A model generated the notes under the pieces. It ran no database searches, was not told where the DNA came from, and saw only the letters and a list, made by a program, of their open reading frames with translations. A stretch of DNA of 19,382 nucleotides from positions 1 to 19,382 of the forward strand of contig JALLAZ010000215.1 in NCBI GenBank assembly GCA_036939755.1. Direction: 5' to 3'. Position 1 is the first letter of the stretch. Each line of letters opens with the position of its first letter. The DNA is from Stephanodiscus triporus. Lineage: Eukaryota > Bacillariophyta > Thalassiosirophyceae > Thalassiosirales > Thalassiosiraceae. Positions 1 through 10,188 of this stretch are shown here, one piece after another. Both the position numbers and the translations under genes were made by a program.

Positions 1-699
1 AAGCAGAGAAACTTTCTTGGAACAGATTTATTACTAGGGTACATCTAGGGTACATGGTACAAAAAGGGACTATAATAATATATCAAAGCTAGTACTAAAA
101 CTAAGTCAGGGACAGGGACAGGAGCAGCATTATTGCTGCCATAGACCCTTTGAATCCTCCCCAGAAAAGCATATCTGCTTGCTTGGGTTTGGGGGAAGTC
201 CTTTACCAATCATCAGACACATCTGCACAGGACTAAATGTGGGGCTCTAAACTTTTTTGTCTAAAATTTAGAAGGATGTCCAGATAAGCTTTCCACATTT
301 TTGATAAATTTAAGCTTAAGCTATTTCATAAAGTGGTTCGGCCAGAATACAAGGTTTCGACCGGCCTGAATCAGGTCTAAACCATTTAGATAAATTACTA
401 CCTAGAGGAGCTATCCATTTGGCAAGTCAGCCATTTTGATGGCCTTGATGCAAAAATGTTGCCACAAAAGTCCATTTAGTATGGTAGTAACCCGTGCCCC
501 GTCTGCCGTCTCCCCAACAACGTGGTGTGCCACAGAATAAAGATATTAGTATCCACAGACGAATTCGCATCTTTGGTATCATATTTTTGTAGAGAACTTT
601 TGAACACTAAATAAACAGGTTAGTAACAAAAACAAATCAACCACTCCTCCATCCATCCTGTCGCCCAATAAAATAAGCCCATAAAATAAACCAATTACG
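1..699. other. AT-rich intergenic spacer upstream of PP5
   Basis: No convincing coding frame is visible on either strand. The stretch is AT-rich, with small simple structures only: a short direct repeat of agggtacat near 38-56, and a local palindromic run around 305-322 centred on ttaagcttaa. The last 60-100 bases are A-rich just before the PP5 ATG, so the PP5 promoter and 5' UTR presumably lie here. I could not recognise a TATA box or any transposon terminus with confidence. Confidence 0.5.
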
Positions 700-2337
700 A
701 TGTCCAACACCGGCAACGCCACCAGTAGCAACGTCGACAACGACAACGACGATCAAGTCGAGCAGGTCCTCCTCGAGGAGATCAAAAATTGCGACGACGA
801 GCCGGACCTGTCCTCGTCAGAAAGCAAGGAGGAGGCCGAATCCAAGGGCCTGCAGTGCAAGGATGAAGGCAATGTGGCACTGATGTCCGGTCACTACAAC
901 GAGGCGGTGCATCACTACTCAACGGCGCTGTCCCACCTCCCCGGGAACGCCATCGTGCTTAGCAACAGGGCGCTGGCCTACATCAAGCTGGAGAATTACG
1001 GCTTGGCCATCCAGGACGCGACGCATGCCATAGAGGCCGACCCTAATTACCCCAAAGGGTATTATCGGCGGGGTTCCGCAGAGTTCGCGCTCGGCCGGAC
1101 CAAGGCGGCTCGTAAGGACTTCCGGGTGGTCTGCAAGCTCCGTCCAAAAGACAGGGATGCTAGGGCCAAGCTGAACGAGTGCGACAAAGCGATAAAGGAG
1201 GCGGCCTTCGCCGCGGCCATACTGAGCGAGGAGAGCGTCCCCCTGAGCGAGGTGCTGCTGCCGGAGTCTATTATCATCGAGAAAAACTACGACGGACCGC
1301 ATCCGATGGGGATGGAGATGATGAGGTGCGAGCAGGCGGAGGAGGCATCTTTATTCGAGCCAAATAGACTGCCACGGGAATTCGTACTCAGGGCGATGGA
1401 ATACTTCAAGGGTCAGCAAGTCCTCCACAAGCGTTACGTAGCATACTTGCTCATCAGCGCCAAAAGGTACTACGAACGATGTTCAAGCTTATTGGAGATA
1501 CCCATCCCCGCGTGTGGACCCTCTGAGGATGATCCGACGGTATTGCCGCGATTGACTGTGTGCGGGGACACCCACGGACAGTTCTACGATGTATTGAACA
1601 TCTTTGAACTCAATGGCCTCCCGGCCAAGAACAATCCGTACCTGTTCAACGGAGACTTCGTAGATCGAGGATCGTTCAGCGTCGAGGTCATACTCACCTT
1701 CCTCCTCTTTAAAATGTCCGATACGGAATGCATCCACTTGCATCGCGGCAATCACGAGACCAAAAACATGAATAAAATCTACGGATTCGAGGGTGAGGTT
1801 CGCGCCAAGTACGACGATAAGATATTCGACCTCTTCCTGGAGGTATTCAGTCACATGCCGTTAGCGAGCGTCGTGGGAGGGAAGGTGTTTGTGACGCACG
1901 GGGGATTGCCCACCGAGCCAGGGGTCACGCTGGATGACTTACGACGTATAAAGAGGGGATGCGAGCCTCCGAACGTTGGGCTGATGAGTGACCTGCTGTG
2001 GGCGGACCCGCAGCCTTTCCCGGGAAAATCGCCCTCGAAACGTGGTGTGGGGTATTCCTTTGGTCCGGATATAACAGAATCCTTCCTGAAATTGAACGAT
2101 TTGCAATTGCTCGTGAGGAGTCACGAGGTCAAGGATGAAGGCTACCTGGTCGAGCATGGTGGTAAGACCATCACCGTTTTCTCGGCTCCCAATTACTGTG
2201 ATAGCATGGGGAACAAGGGGGCCTTCATACACTTCGACGAAACATGCGAGCCAAAATTTACGCAATACGATTCCGTGCCTCATCCCAATGTCAGGCCTAT
2301 GGCGTACGCCGCTGGCATGGGTGGATTATTCATGTGA
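700..2337 (+). CDS. PPP5C: Serine/threonine protein phosphatase 5 (TPR-PPP)
   Basis: This single-exon gene encodes a 545-residue PP5, a cytosolic/nuclear phosphoserine/phosphothreonine phosphatase that in other eukaryotes is recruited to Hsp90 through its TPRs. Residues 1-48 are an acidic, Asn/Ser/Glu-rich extension. Three TPR units follow at about 50-160, then a linker helix and the PPP catalytic domain from about 220. The metal and catalytic motifs are complete: GDTHGQ (D290, H292), GDFVDRG (318-324), RGNHE (349-353, N351, H352), THGG (H400), RSHE (H475) and SAPNYCD (495-501). The C-terminal autoinhibitory tail ends in GMGGLFM. The usual family length is about 500 residues, so only the acidic N-terminus is extra. 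The ATG at 700 is preceded by an A-rich leader. The fused TPR and PPP order is diagnostic of PP5 rather than PP1, PP2A or PP2B. Confidence 0.96.
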   Translation: MSNTGNATSSNVDNDNDDQVEQVLLEEIKNCDDEPDLSSSESKEEAESKGLQCKDEGNVALMSGHYNEAVHHYSTALSHLPGNAIVLSNRALAYIKLENYGLAIQDATHAIEADPNYPKGYYRRGSAEFALGRTKAARKDFRVVCKLRPKDRDARAKLNECDKAIKEAAFAAAILSEESVPLSEVLLPESIIIEKNYDGPHPMGMEMMRCEQAEEASLFEPNRLPREFVLRAMEYFKGQQVLHKRYVAYLLISAKRYYERCSSLLEIPIPACGPSEDDPTVLPRLTVCGDTHGQFYDVLNIFELNGLPAKNNPYLFNGDFVDRGSFSVEVILTFLLFKMSDTECIHLHRGNHETKNMNKIYGFEGEVRAKYDDKIFDLFLEVFSHMPLASVVGGKVFVTHGGLPTEPGVTLDDLRRIKRGCEPPNVGLMSDLLWADPQPFPGKSPSKRGVGYSFGPDITESFLKLNDLQLLVRSHEVKDEGYLVEHGGKTITVFSAPNYCDSMGNKGAFIHFDETCEPKFTQYDSVPHPNVRPMAYAAGMGGLFM

Positions 2338-2789
2338 ATTGCCATTGTTAATGACGACGACGACGATAATGAGATGTTACAAGAGGGGGGTATATTTGTT
2401 CAGTGGCGTGGAGTCTAACATGCAGTTTTAGCTGTAACGATTTCATGTCTTTCTTTGAAATATAGTATCGTACTGCTTTGACTTTGATGCTACATTACTC
2501 CCATCAAAATTAAATTAAAGCCCTCATCACGTCAGATAAAAGTGTTTTGATGAGTTGAGGGGTATGAGAATTGGAGAGTATTCGCACCGGGCTAGTAATA
2601 GAATAGAGTAATATGTTTTTCTATTTCTAGTTGCACTCTGTTTATCATGCATAATTAAGTATGTGGTAATGGATAAGCATTCTATCAATTGCATCCCACT
2701 TCCCCACCCATCGATCCTGATCATAAGAGCGCAATTCTCAGGAAAGAGGGGGTCATCAGTCAAAATCTCCAACTTCAGTGTGACCTCAT
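2338..2789. other. Convergent intergenic spacer (PP5 3' end / sulfotransferase-like 3' end)
   Basis: This AT-rich spacer lies between two converging genes and should hold both 3' UTRs. Short ORFs here lack any recognisable motif. A GACGAC run sits just after the PP5 stop. No canonical AATAAA signal is obvious on the plus strand. Confidence 0.5.
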
Positions 2790-4214
2790 TTAAGCCGAAA
2801 GACAAAACACAATTATTTTTAAATACAACGGGCCGAGTATGTCGCTGAAACATCTGTGGAATTTCTCCATCATCCTACTCTCGTCCGCGCACGGTCCCTG
2901 CTGTACCCTAGGCAATCCGCTCTCCAATGTCGCGTTTGCGGAATTGATCTTCCTTTCGGCGCCCGGTAGCCTCGGTACACCGAGCCCCCCACCGTCCCTG
3001 TCATCGTCAAGACCACTTAGCGACGCCATCGTCTCGTCCAGGTATCTGTAATTGTACAGCAAAATGCAATGTCGATCGCTCACGATATCCCCCCGCGTGA
3101 TACTCGCAAGGTGTACGTACGATCGTACGAATATCGCGAGAGTCGACTTGGTGTACCGGACTAAGTCGAGCTCCACGCGAGGCTGACAACCGTCGAGGAG
3201 GGCTTTCACGTGACAACACTCCGCCTCCCCCCCCCGGTATGATGCCTGATGCAACGCCGACCGTGCCCACTCATCATACATGCGGAATGGGAATATGTGC
3301 AAAAAGGTCCTGGATCCGTAGTGTTCTGTGTATTCCTGCTTGAGTGGTATTGGTATCTTTCCCTGTACGCAGAAGTGTCGGGTCGAGGGACACTCCTCGA
3401 ACAATTGGGCCAGTCGTATTCGTGCGGTACCGCTCTGAAACCGTTTTCCTTTTTTCGTTGCGCTTCAGGTTGTCGCATGTTTCGCGTTGGGCGTCCATGC
3501 ACGCCTTGCGCAGTGTGGAAGACGCCATCTTAGGACTGGTGTGGAAGATTGTGGTGACGTTGCGGTCGCCACCACGGAGTTGATATAATAAGTCGTAGTG
3601 TCGATGCAATAGTCGTTATGTGGGATCATATTCCTGGCCCGATGCAGCATGTCATCGTACGTGGTGGTGCGGTCCCAGATGGACACAAGTGATCCGTAGC
3701 CGATGACAACCGAGGACGACGATTCTCCCGATGAGTGGTCATGGAGGTAGATGGGTAGTATGGGGGCCAGGTCGGGGTCATTGTTGATTATCCTTTGTTC
3801 GGCCGCCGTCCCGGCCGATGACAACGAGCTGTCCCTCAAATTTGCACCCCTTCCCCACAACGAAGAGGACTGCATCCCAGACAGAGGAAGGTCCAAAGTG
3901 CGATAGAGTGAGCTCGCTGATGAATTTCCAGGATTCTTGTGCACGCCATTATTGACACGGAAGCTCCCCCCATGGGATAAGACTCCATCATGGACATGAA
4001 TGCGAATGATGACGAGCATCGCGAGAGATGCAAGGACCAAGAAGCGTATATTGAAGCCACCTGATAATACCGCTTCTTTCACTGATGTGGACGACAATGA
4101 CCTGAGATTCGTTTTCTGACCCTTAACCCTGCTGTTGTAATCACGGAGATTAAAGGATCGCGTCGTAGAAGTAGTGCGTCCCCTGTATCGATTCGTGGCT
4201 GGTTGGGCTATAAT
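2790..4214 (-). pseudogene. Membrane-anchored sulfotransferase-like gene, frame-disrupted
   Basis: A minus-strand coding signal runs through three consecutive frames. Segment 1 (about 4214-3580) has an N-terminal hydrophobic stretch (FLVLASLAMLVII), as in a type II Golgi protein, then a Ser-rich stem. Segment 2 (about 3590-3450) carries TTIFHTSPKMASSTLRKAC, which resembles the 5'-phosphosulfate-binding loop of carbohydrate sulfotransferases. Segment 3 (about 3455-2790) continues with FEECPSTRHFCVQGK, HIFPFRMYDEWARSAL (like the 3'-phosphate-binding R...S region) and a long C-terminal part ending at a stop at 2790-2792. The join from 1 to 2 falls at about 3561-3590; the join from 2 to 3 is at or near a six-T run (3450-3455 on the plus strand), a classic indel site. 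The first frame has no ATG between its upstream stop (4215-4217) and the membrane segment. It may be a young pseudogene or an intact gene damaged by two base-calling errors. A 40-bp intron at the first join is conceivable but would remove the binding loop. Family assignment is by motif only. Confidence 0.5.
4064..4130 (-). repeat. Diverged duplicate, copy A (partner at about 4384-4460)
   Basis: On the minus strand, copy A includes ctcaggtcat followed by gtgaaagaagcggtattatcag. Copy B, at about 4384-4460, includes ctcaggtcat followed by acgaaagaagcggtatcatcag, with a one-base length difference between the two blocks. Identity is about 75-80% by eye over roughly 65-80 bases. In copy A this covers the first codons of the sulfotransferase-like frame. 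In copy B the same codons run into an unrelated downstream sequence. Confidence 0.65.
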
Positions 4215-4887
4215 CTAAATTGTCGGTAAAAATGTTTTGTGAGCTTATTCTATAATGAAAGTGGCTTTTGCATGCTCAAAACATTTGTTAAATTGGTTAC
4301 GATGAAATCGAACAGACACATGACTGAAAGATACTTGCGCATAACCAATCCCGGCATAATGTTGCTATTTGAATCGGCTGATGATACCGCTTCTTTCGTC
4401 GATGCCGATGAGATGACCTGAGCTTCATTTTCGGCACCCTCGACAACCCTCGACCCTGCCGCCGCAAAGACAACAAGAAAGGTGTGTTCAGTTCCATGAG
4501 ATACTTCGTAAGTATGTACCTTTGTATGGTTACGTAAGTACGTAGAATAAGTAGGTACTACTCTACACTTTTAAGAAACGACGTAAAGAGAGAGGGGGGA
4601 TGAAAGGATGAAGTGGAACGAACAAAGAACAAAGAGAGACAACAACCACCACATCACAATACACTCATAATCGCATGGACAGGGGCGGCCGGGGGAAGGT
4701 CACATCGCAGGGCAGAATAATATAATCGCAAGTACTGAGAAGACCTTGCGGACAGAAAAGAGAGAGGTCCCCGTCCTCCCCGCGCCCCGCGCACCCCGAG
4801 AGCCGAACCGCCCTCCAGAGATACGCGAAGCGAAAATACCCGCCGTGCCTCGTGCCTCCCCACATCCGAAGGGGGAAAATCCATCGC
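4215..4887. other. Divergent spacer with a degenerate duplicated 5' segment
   Basis: This region separates the leftward sulfotransferase-like locus from the rightward ABC transporter. It contains a diverged second copy of part of the leftward gene's 5' end (see the repeat entry). The minus strand from about 4520 to 4250 stays open in one frame, with the copied residues followed by a hydrophobic stretch (LSVMCLFDFIV) and a TAG at 4250-4252, but there is no convincing ATG, so it is not called as a gene. The part from 4660 to 4887 is GC-rich, free of motifs I can name, and probably holds the ABC transporter 5' UTR and promoter. Confidence 0.45.
4384..4460 (-). repeat. Diverged duplicate, copy B
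   Basis: This is the second copy of the segment described at 4064-4130. It reads as E-N-E-A-Q-V then S-T-K-E-A-V on the minus strand, against E-N-E-S-Q-V and S-V-K-E-A-V in copy A, but in copy A the two peptide blocks lie in different frames. That frame difference suggests at least one of the copies has decayed. Confidence 0.6.
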
Positions 4888-7800
4888 ATGTCAAGCCTTT
4901 TCGCCGGCGGCGCGGAAACGTCGCCGCCCGTCCTGTCGGATGACAATGACCTCTCGTCGCCGCTGCTGTCCCTAGGCGGTGGTCTCGGCGAATACAAGCA
5001 CGAGGCGGCCATGGCCATGCACAAGTCCACCCGACCGAGCACGGCCGAGACGTCCGCCCTGACGGGGGGGGTGCTGTTTGACCCCGACTACTATCACGAT
5101 TACGACGACGACCGTGACTACGATTCCGTCGGCGACTTGGAGGTCAAGGACGATAAGTGCTGCTTCCGCTGCCACTGTCGACTGCTGCCGAGCTGTCTGC
5201 AATTCATCAAGTCGCTACTCGCCATCCTACTGGCGATGGCCGGCATCGCGTCGTCTGCCCTCGTGTGCTGGGATGACATCATATTCCGCGACCATGATCG
5301 TCGCGACGTCGCATTGGCCTACTCGATGGCGGCGATATCGATCTTGGTCTCAGCGTTCGTGATGTGGAACGAGGTGGGATTCCTCCGAGGGGACTACGCG
5401 GCCGCCGCTAGGCGGAAGGCGATGGCCATCCTGTCGCTCAGGAGGATGGGCCTGAGGGAGAAGAACGAGTCTCTGCAGAGGAAGGCCGATGCCCTCGAGG
5501 CGGATGCAGCGCTGTACAACGTGGCGTCGACGAAACTCCGCATTATCGCCGAATCGCAATCGTTCGGAGTCGATGACGTCGTTCGCATGGTGAAGGAAAA
5601 CGAGAAGAACCTTGATCTGATCAGGGAGAATATCCGACAAAAGGTGATGGTGGATGTCGTAAGGATCATCATCGCGGAACATCAAGACTTCAGTGATCCC
5701 CGAATGATCATCGATATTGTCGCGGCGAATCGTATATCCGACAAGATCAAGGCCAGGATATGGAAGGACCACGGCGTCGTCCTCGACGAACGAAACTTCT
5801 TGCACGCCCTGGCCTCGAATTCGACGATTTGGGGCGCCGTTCGCACGATCAAGAATTTTATCCCCGACCCTAACCATTTCGCCGCCGCCGCCGCCGAGGA
5901 TGACGTTCGCGACGGACTATTGGGCGGCGTCGGGGACGTCGACTACGATGACGCTTACGAAGCGTTCCTCCTCCCCATCGACGATCGGAGGCAGGCGGGT
6001 GCCGTCGATGCAGCGAGAGCCGGGCTTGCCGGGGCAACGCACACTTCGTTGACGCCGGCGGCGAAGCGACGTCGACGCGTGTCGAGCGGACGTCATCGTC
6101 CCACGGTTGAAGAGGGCTATGACGACCGCGACTCGTCCTCCTCGTCCTCCTCCTCCCTAGATACGAGCGGGAGCCCCGAAAAAGCAGTGGAGAGCACGCT
6201 GCGAGGGCAACTGCGCCAATTCTGGGCGATGTCGTTCCCCTACTTTCGCGAGAGCGTTGGGGGCCGCCTTCTCGGCGGGCTGTTGTTCGTTAACTGCCTC
6301 TGTTACAGCGCCATATCCGTATACTTCAGCTACCTGTTCCGCGATTTCTACACGGCGTTGGCCGAGAAGGAGGCGCAAACGTTCTACAGAGTGTTGTACA
6401 GGTTTCTGATCAGTTTGATCTTCCTGTTACCGCTGCAGGTATGTCACGCCCGCATCTCTTGTTCATATTATCGTGCATTATAACAAAGTTCTAATGTTTT
6501 TTCCTGCTGTTTACCGCGGCAGGTCTCGTACGGGTTCATTAGGGTAAAGCTGTGAGCAGGAAATGTAGTAACTTACAATTTTTTCGTTGTCTTTGTCAAC
6601 GAATACTTATGAGCTATTGCCCCCCTCACCTTGAACATAACGTCCTCAGGGAAATCGCTTGGAGGAAGTGGTTGACGGAACGGGTGATGAAATTGTACTT
6701 TGCGAACAAGGTACGGTATGAGAGGAGTGTCCCAGGGGATGCAAAATACGCGTTGGGATCGAATCTTACTCTCGTATTCTCTCTCTCCCCCCCATTCTTG
6801 CCCATGTCGACAACAAGGTCTATTATGGGCTGGAAAGACAGGCCAAGTCAGCTGCAGGATTGGCAAGGGACTACAAAGATCGTCGGTCGGAAATGGATAA
6901 CCCCGACCAACGAATACAGGAGGACATCGCTAGTTTTACTTCATACAGTCTGTCCTTCTTCCTGACAATTGTGAACACTACCATAGACCTCGTGAGGTGA
7001 GAGAAACAGGGCTATTTTCCCTTTTGCTTGAATCTGTTTTTGGCAATATGACTGGCACTAAACGATTCTACTTTTGCGATCTTGTAACAGCTTTTCGATT
7101 ATCCTCTTCACCATCCTACCACAACTTATCATCGCGATCATTGTATTCGCGAGTTTGGGCACTTTGTTCACGGTCTTGATAGGAAAAGGTCAGTGTTTTT
7201 GCTTTTGTGGTGGTGCATGTATGCCTCTCATCTCGCACATGTATTGCTACTTATGCGTCGCTGCACCTCACTTGTCTTCCATTTTCCCCGTTTTTTTTTT
7301 CTTTCATGTTAAGTGCTTATTAAATTGAACTATGAATCGTTGCAAAGGGAAGCAGATTTCCGTTTCGCTCTCGTCAGGATTAGAGGTACGGCGAACTTAG
7401 ACGCTGCTCTTTGGTTTACTTGAGATATTTCTCTTTTTACGCTGACTCTCTGATGACCCAACACACATCTCCCAAATCAAAGAGAATGCTGAGTCGATCG
7501 CATTTTACGGCGGCGAGACTCTTGAGGAGAGGGAGACGAAACTAAGATTCGACCGCACCATTGACAATAAGAATATGTTGAACTACGCACAAATGAAGTT
7601 GAATATTTTTACAACGACGTACTACCACCTTGGTAAGTTGTCTTTCTGTTTTCGTCGCACTATTATTGTTCCATGACGTATGCTCATTGCTGTTTTCATT
7701 CCACAGTAAACGTGCTCCCAATTTTTATCCTGGCAAATGAATACTTTGCGGGAATTATCGAATTCGGTGTTATTTCCCAAGTCAGAGATGCATTCTGGCA

Positions 7801-8862
7801 TATTTTGGCGGACTTTTCAGTAATCATCGGCCAATTCAATGGAATAGCTAGTTTTATGGCCAGCATCGACCGCCTTTTCCTCTTCGTGCAAAAAATCCAA
7901 GAGCTCGACCCTAGCCGGCCGAATGAAGTTGCATCGGTCTTAATTGCAAAGGAAAGCACCACCTCTCCGATTGACTCGGATGGCATCGTTCTAAAAGAGT
8001 TCGGGTCTTCGCGTCCCAATTATTCGTCATCCCAGCCAATACTTTCGATAAGTAATCTTCGGCTCATGACGCCTGATAATAAACGAGTACTCATTCGAAA
8101 CATCGATTTTTCGCTTTCAATGGGCCAAAATCTACTCATTTCGGGCGTGTCGGGTGCGGGCAAAAGTAGCCTGCTGCGCGCGATAGCGGGGTTGTGGAAA
8201 GATGGTCATGGTGAAATCACTCGTATCAAGGATATATACTTTTTGCCACAGAGACCGTGAGTGCCTGCTTTGCGATGCAAGTTGATTCTCTGTGATTTAT
8301 CAGTCTCGATTCACACCTTAATGACATACTTCCAACTAGGTATTGTCCACCGGGAACTCTGCGTGATCAGTTGCTCTATCCCAGCACTGACGAAAATGGG
8401 ACATTGGCGAATGCAGGACATTGTTGGAGTGACGATGATTTGATTAATATTCTGAATTCGGTCGATCTCCCAAACTTGGCGACTAGGGCCGGAGATGGCG
8501 ATCCCATCCGTGGTATCAATGCTACGCTGGATTGGAGTAATACCCTCTCGCTCGGCGAACAACAGCGTCTGGCATTTGGGAGATTGCTCGTCAATCGACC
8601 GCGATTCGTCATGATGGATGAGAGCACTTCTGCACTGGACGTTGTGGCAGAAAAAAAGATGTACATGTTACTGAAAGAAGGTTTAACCTCGACAACTGGC
8701 GACCCAATCACATTCGTCAGCGTTGGCCATAGGCCATCTATCGTAGCCTTCCACGACATTAAATTACTGCTGCGTGATGGCTCTGGCTATGCCAGCTATA
8801 TTCCACAGGAGGCGTCTAGCGCGATAGATCAAAATGCAATACTGAGTCCGATGATTCGATGA
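4888..8862 (+). CDS. ABC half-transporter (ABCD/YddA type) with extra N-terminal coiled-coil module
   Basis: Nine exons: 4888-6438, 6523-6551, 6650-6710, 6818-6996, 7091-7188, 7314-7385, 7483-7632, 7707-8256, 8340-8862 (3213 nt, 1070 residues). Each intron is GT-AG, 74-125 bp. The first in-frame ATG is 4888; the GTG at 4852 is not a likely eukaryotic start. Residues 107-127 and about 140-160 are two TM helices, 185-255 a likely coiled coil, and 330-435 a low-complexity linker with KRRRR and poly-Ser. The ABC permease begins at about 440 (LRGQLRQFWAMSFPYF) and has family hallmarks NPDQRIQEDI (exon 4) and ENAESIAFYGGE (exons 6-7). The ATPase has Walker A GVSGAGKSS (K866), Q-loop FLPQRPYCPPGTLRDQL, signature LSLGEQQRLAFGR (about 966), Walker B FVMMDE (D990, E991) and switch GH (H1027). 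All key residues are present. Relatives carry acyl-CoA, peptides or cobalamin across peroxisomal, plastid or bacterial membranes. The substrate and membrane here are unknown. Confidence 0.93.
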
Positions 8863-9371
8863 GCTGAGGGTACAACCTGCATGAAGATGGAGATGGTAAT
8901 TAATTTAAGACAACAATGATGTGTGCAATCAACTAGTGAATTTAGTTCCATGATCACCGGGCTATCATTTTGGAAAGAGATGTGACATTGTTATTGCTCG
9001 CTCATTGGCAGGAGAGTCTGCATTTATTGGACATTGTCATATGTTAAAGGCTTGCATTAAACTAATAACAATGTACTTTTATAAAGGGTCTTAGTGCCTT
9101 GATAAATACAAACTTTTCATTCAGATTCGAGACGAAATAAATACTCAATCTATAAAAGCTTACAACAGTAACATTTATCTCTTCTAGTTGGTAGGTGCCG
9201 ACCTCTTTCCTTCTCCGAACTTAGTTATATCTGACGTCTAGACTGCTTGCTTGGTATTTGTATCTTCACTTCGCAGGACGAATCTTCAATAACTTAGATA
9301 AATTCCACTGCATCATGGATATATATTGCCATGTTTGTTACTCGCAATCCTCGACGATGTCGAGGCAAGTC
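8863..9371. other. Convergent intergenic spacer
   Basis: This AT-rich spacer separates the 3' ends of the ABC transporter and the PDZ gene. I see no coding frame with codon character and no repeat beyond short AT runs. An aaataaatac motif near 9136 could serve as a polyadenylation signal for the upstream gene, but it lies about 270 bases past the stop. Confidence 0.4.
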
Positions 9372-9902
9372 TCATGGCGTCACGGGCATTACACCTGCAA
9401 AGGCGAAGCCAAACTCGACTAAGTTTGACCTAGTTGCAGATGTCTCGCCGATAGGTGCCCTTGCCAAAACAAACTCCATTCTCTTACCGTCTCTCTCCAC
9501 CACCACGGAGACTTTACTCCCCTCTGGACCACGAATCATGTTAGCCACATCATCGGGCAGGTATAGTTGCTGTCCATCATCCAAGTCCGTGCTGCCCACC
9601 TGAACTACAATATCTCCAGACTGCAACCCCGCCTTCTCTGCTGGCGAATTCGACTCAATACGGTTGATGCGGTTGATGTACCGGTATGCCGTTCCAGGAC
9701 GAGCACCGTAATACATCGGAGGATCGTGGACGAGTGCCAGATGCACGCCGACGCCGCAGGTGTTTTCCTCTTGAGTCAATGGCGTAAATAGGGCGTCGTT
9801 CTTGAAGAGAATGGTAGCCATTTTGTCTGCCATCGTTGCAATCGTTGCGTTTGCTGATAGATTTCTTCGTTTTGTGCTAAAGCTCGATTGAAGAAATGAC
9901 AT
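9372..9902 (-). CDS. Small single-PDZ-domain protein
   Basis: From the ATG at 9902 the gene encodes 176 residues. A basic, Ser/Thr-rich N-terminus (MSFLQSSFSTKRRNLSANAT) could be an organelle-targeting peptide. Residues about 49-148 read as one PDZ domain: CGVGVHLALV forms the first strand and carboxylate loop, then INRIESNSPAEKAGLQSGDIVVQV (the conserved A-x-x-A-G-L-x-x-G-D core), then PDDVANMIRGPEGSKVSVVVER and a final strand MEFVLAR. The tail is hydrophobic (GFAFAGVMPVTP). No protease domain is attached, so it is probably an adaptor or scaffold; the ligand is unknown. The frame stays open upstream to an ATG at 10121 (249 residues), but that extra part lacks domain character, so I prefer 9902. 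It is divergent from GUF1 with 286 bp between the ATGs. Confidence 0.75.
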   Translation of the reverse strand: MSFLQSSFSTKRRNLSANATIATMADKMATILFKNDALFTPLTQEENTCGVGVHLALVHDPPMYYGARPGTAYRYINRINRIESNSPAEKAGLQSGDIVVQVGSTDLDDGQQLYLPDDVANMIRGPEGSKVSVVVERDGKRMEFVLARAPIGETSATRSNLVEFGFAFAGVMPVTP

Positions 9903-10188
9903 CGCCGCTCTTGTTGATCGGCACGCCGCCTTGGAGGCGCTCTTTTTGCCGGCGGCGCGGGTCGGCCTTTTTGCAGAGAAAAGAAGAAGCCAGTTTTGGC
10001 GCTCAGGTGGTTCACGTAGGATCTCCATACAGGTCCATACACAGGAGAGAAATAGGAATCGTTTCGATTTTTGCAGTGGAATTTGCCGTCTCCTAATAAG
10101 GAGTCCTTGGACCACTGGCATACCTCCCCATTGTGCCAATTTGTGGCCTTTTCTTAGGTATCATGCTCCCATCTCCGCGAATACCATC
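9903..10188. promoter_or_regulatory. Short divergent intergenic region, putative shared promoter
   Basis: Only 286 bp separate the preferred ATG of the PDZ gene (minus strand) from the GUF1 ATG (plus strand), so both promoters must lie here or overlap the 5' UTRs. No TATA box or named element could be assigned. If the PDZ gene instead starts at 10121, the shared spacer shrinks to 67 bp. This is inference from gene geometry. Confidence 0.4.

Noticed and set aside
1..600. Possible transposon or LTR remnant
   Set aside because: Short direct repeats and an AT-rich texture were noticed, but no terminal repeats, target-site duplication or coding remnant could be shown.
3555..3595. GT...AG pair of about 40 bp as an intron in the sulfotransferase-like gene
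   Set aside because: It is far shorter than the other introns here (74-214 bp), and removing it would delete the recognisable binding-loop motif.
4250..4520. Possible MENTAL-like or other membrane gene on the minus strand (RKYLSVMCLFDFIV)
   Set aside because: The match is a dozen residues, there is no ATG, and a stop follows soon after. This is not enough to name a family.
4852..4887. Upstream extension of the ABC transporter from position 4852
   Set aside because: The codon at 4852 is GTG, not a normal eukaryotic start. The first in-frame ATG is at 4888.
9931..10188. N-terminal extension of GUF1 by 86 codons
   Set aside because: The upstream frame opens from TTG without an ATG and overlaps the divergent spacer. 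The ATG at 10189 begins an Arg/Ser-rich targeting-like sequence.
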